Shown piece after piece: positions 12,813-15,239 of a stretch of DNA of 15,239 nucleotides; within the stretch, counting starts at the first letter, position 1; every line of letters starts with the position of its first letter. Origin of the DNA: JANNHP01 sp031404455 (GTDB taxonomy: Bacteria; Planctomycetota; JAJSAM01; JAJVHW01); NCBI GenBank assembly GCA_031404455.1, contig JANNHP010000347.1, positions 1 to 15,239 of the forward strand, given 5' to 3'. The notes beneath the pieces are model-generated. The model was not told where the DNA came from, made no database searches, and was given only the letters and a program-made list of their open reading frames with translations. The translations under genes and the position numbers were made by a program.

Positions 12813-15135
12813 ATGCGACGGCTCGCGTCGCTGGTGATGGTCTCGGCCCTCGCGGCTGCGGCGCCGGTCGCGATCACGCCGCGCGACGCCGTCGCGCAGG
12901 AGCGCCGCAACCGCGCGGAGCCGTCGGTCGGCTACGTCTTCCCCGCCGGAGGCCAGCGCGGGACGACGTTCCACGTCCTCGCCGGCGGCCAGGGGCTGCG
13001 CGGAATCTCGGACGCCTACGTCACCGGCAGCGGCGTGCGCGTCACCGTGCAGCACTGGGTCCGGCCGCTCAACCCGATGCAGATGCGCGAACTCCGACGC
13101 TGCGGCGGCGCGACGCGACCCCGACTCGGGCACGCGCGGACTCCTCGGCGCGGGCGGTGTGAAGGCCGACCCGGAGGATCTCGAGCGCGTCGAACTGCCC
13201 GACCACCCGATGCTCCGCGACCTCGACAAGAAGACGCCGCGCGAGATCCGCGAGCTGACGACGCGCTTCCTCGGCGTCGGCGAGAAGCGGCAGGCGAACA
13301 CGCAGATCGCGGAGACGGTCGACCTCGAGGTGACGATCGATCCCGGCGCCGCCGCCGGCGAGCGCGAGATCCGTTTCGCGACGCCGGCGGGACTGACGAA
13401 CCCGCTCCGGTTCCACGTCGGGGCACTCCCCGAGGTTCGCGAGGAGGAACCGGCCGGGCGACGTGCGCCCGCGGCGCCGGCGGTCGCGCTGCCCGTCGTC
13501 GTCAACGGTCAGATCCTCCCGGGCGACGTGGACCGCGTTCGCTTCCGCGCGCGGCGCGGGCAGCGTCTCGTCATCGACGTTCGCGCGCGGCGGCTGATCC
13601 CGTTCCTCGCCGACGCCGTGCCCGGCTGGTTCCAGGCCACGGCGGCGCTCTTCGACGCGAAGGGCAGCGAGGTGGCGTTCGCCGACGACTACCGCTGGGA
13701 GCCCGACCCGGTGCTCCTCGTCGCGATCCCCACCGACGGCGACTACGTGCTCGAGATCGAGGACGCGCTCTTCCGCGGACGCGAGGACTTCGTCTACCGC
13801 GTCTCCATCGGCGAGGAACCGTTCATCCTGCGGATGTTCCCGCTCGGCGTCCGCGCCGGATCCGTCGCGGACGCGGCCGTGACCGGCTGGAACCTCCCCG
13901 GCCCGACCGTCCCGTTCGACACGCGCGCGGGCGCCGGATCCGACGCTCCGCGCTTCGCGGCGGCACGGCGCGGTGAGCGTCTCTCGAACGGCGTCCCCTA
14001 CGCGGTGGACGACCTGCCCGAGGAGGACGAGGTCGAGCCCGCTTCGGGCGACGAGGCGCGCGGCGCGCAGCGGATCGCGCTTCCGCGGATCGTCAACGGG
14101 CGGATCGACCGTCCCGGCGACTTCGACACGTTCACGTTCGAGGGCCGAGCGGGCGACGAAGTCGTCGCAGAGGTCGAGGCGCGGAGGCTGAGTTCGCCGC
14201 TCGATTCCGTGGTGACGCTCGTCGACCCCGAAGGCCGCGTCGTCGCGTGGAACGACGACCACGCCGACGGCTCGGCGGGACTCCTCACGCACCGCGCCGA
14301 CTCGTACCTGCGCGCGCACCTCGCCGCGGACGGCGTCCACCGCGTGCGGATCGGCGACGCGCAGCGTCACGGCGGGCCGGACCACGCCTACCGACTGCGG
14401 ATCGGGCCGCCGCGTCCGGGGTTCCGCGTGCTCGCGACGCCGTCGGGCCTCAGCGTCGCAGCGGGGCGCACCGTCCCGTTCCGTGTCCACGCGATGCGGG
14501 CCGACGGCTTCGACGGCGACATCTCGCTCCGTCTCGTCGAACCCCCGGCGGGGTTCGTCCTCGCCGGCGGACGCATCCCCGCGGGTTCGACGTCCACGCG
14601 CGTGACGCTCACCGCCCCCGCCGATGCGCTGGAGGCGCCCGCTGCGCTGCGCGTCGAGGCGGTCGCGACGATCGGCGGCGCGGAGGTCGTCCGTGGCGTC
14701 GTGCCCGCCGACGACCGGATGCAGGCGTTCCTCTGGCGGCACCTCGTCCCCGCGCGCGAACTGCTCGTGGCCGTCACGCTCGCGGGACGCGGTGCCACGC
14801 CCGGTGACGTCGCCGGCGCTGGCCCGGTGCGTCTCGTGCCGGGCGGGACGGCGACCGTCCGCATCCGGACCGCGCGGCGCGTCGCGCCCGACGACGTGCG
14901 CTTCGAGCTCGACGAACCGCCCGCGGGCGTGACGATCGCGAGCGTGTCGGCCGACCCCGTCGGACTGGCGATCGTGCTGCGCGCCGACGCCGCGACGGCG
15001 AAGCCCGGGACCGCGGACAATCTCATCGTCGAGGCGTTCGCGACGTCCGGCGGCGGCCGCCGCGGCGCGGACGGCGGCGGTTCCCGGTCGCTCGGGTACC
15101 TGCCGGCGATCCCCGTCGAGATCGTCGCGCGGTGA
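12813..15135 (+). pseudogene. Secreted protein with PPC domains, interrupted by a frameshift near 13100
   Basis: The coding signal starts at ATG 12813, one base after the DUF1501 stop. It gives a signal peptide (ending near A-V-A-Q) and the usual N-terminal segment of these planctomycete proteins, VGYVFPAGGQRGTTFHVLAGG, up to PLNPMQMRELRR at about 13100. Beyond this the same frame becomes arginine-rich and meaningless. The frame one base later becomes protein-like (SGTRGLLGAGGVKADPEDLE) and continues to the stop at 15133-15135. A single extra base, or two missing bases, near 13100 explains this. Joined, the protein has about 773 residues. Two PPC-like beta domains are visible: VVNGQILPGDVDRVRFRA to DYVLEIEDALF, and IVNGRIDRPGDFDTFTFEG to VHRVRIGD. 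Repeated Ig/CARDB-like strands follow. It could be a real inactivation, a programmed shift, or a sequencing error; the downstream domain frame is otherwise open and normal. Confidence 0.8.
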
Positions 15136-15239
15136 CGCGCGGCCACGGGACTTCGAGCATCAACAGGGGAAAGCTCTCTGTAGGGGCGGACCCCCGTGTC
15201 CGCCCAACGCGATCTCGGCGCAGGCACCGTTCCCTGCTG
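15136..15239. other. Non-coding tail after the PPC gene
   Basis: The 104 bases to the window edge hold no convincing coding start. The only structured element is the hairpin repeat at 15179-15205. The sequence just before it (GGGGAAAGC) resembles a ribosome site but no open frame with coding character follows before the edge. Confidence 0.4.
15179..15205 (+). repeat. GTAGGGGCGG-type hairpin repeat
   Basis: TGTAGGGGCGGAC, a short C-rich loop and GTCCGCCC form an 8-bp perfect stem (15184-15191 with 15198-15205) around CCCCGT. From memory this sequence type, beginning GTAGGGGCG and closing with CGCCC, recurs as an interspersed hairpin in GC-rich and environmental bacterial genomes. Here it lies 43 bases after the stop of the last gene, where it may also act as a weak terminator. 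Only one copy is in this window, so its repeat status is not shown here. Confidence 0.5.

Noticed and set aside
13101..13976. Continuation of the 12813 frame to a stop at 13976 as a real shorter protein
   Set aside because: After about 13100 the translation is Arg/Pro-rich noise while the next frame is domain-like, so the continued frame is not the natural product.
13069..14742. Minus-strand 557-codon frame opposite the PPC gene
   Set aside because: Shadow composition; the plus-strand frame shows PPC-type domains and continues the DUF1501 gene order.

Overview
This window is about 15.2 kb of very GC-rich DNA (codon third positions are almost always G or C). It most likely comes from a planctomycete (Planctomycetota), quite possibly a metagenome-derived genome. 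The main evidence is the cluster at 9876-15135: a DUF1549/DUF1553 protein, a Tat-exported DUF1501 protein and a secreted protein with pre-peptidase C-terminal (PPC) domains. This gene set is typical of that phylum. Many products carry Sec, Tat or lipoprotein signals, and most genes are tightly packed with Shine-Dalgarno sequences of the GGAG type. No intergenic stretch reaches 300 bases. I see no rRNA, tRNA, CRISPR array, insertion sequence or phage gene.

Layout. (1) 1-4166, minus strand, reading leftward: a class I methyltransferase; two tandem paralogous secreted proteins with a TlpA/thioredoxin-like domain plus a TPR-like tail; a DUF2092 lipoprotein; and a secreted glycine-rich protein that runs off the left edge. 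(2) 4167-4355 is a divergent intergenic region with a perfect 16-bp palindrome and a leader hairpin. (3) 4356-4943, plus strand: a small secreted protein I do not recognise. (4) 5016-7313, minus strand: pruA/rocA (1-pyrroline-5-carboxylate dehydrogenase) followed by rsmG (16S rRNA methyltransferase), with a perfect 12-bp hairpin between them. (5) 7461-9739, plus strand: a secreted HEAT-repeat protein overlapping an EamA-type transporter that ends in a histidine-rich tail. (6) 9876-15135, plus strand: the planctomycete DUF1549/DUF1553, DUF1501 and PPC cluster. Its last gene is split by an apparent frameshift near base 13100. (7) 15136-15239: non-coding tail with a hairpin repeat of a type I recall as interspersed in many genomes.

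How the genes fit together. The last cluster most likely encodes a cell-envelope or exported assembly; its biochemical role is not established. The left cluster encodes exported proteins with a thioredoxin fold, but both paralogs have lost the first cysteine of the CXXC pair, so ordinary disulfide reduction is unlikely. The most notable observations are this CXXC-degenerate tandem pair, the frameshifted PPC gene, the DUF1549 protein without its usual CxxCH motif, and several perfect dyad elements in intergenic DNA. I do not see a clear, self-contained new system such as defence, a mobile element or a biosynthetic cluster.
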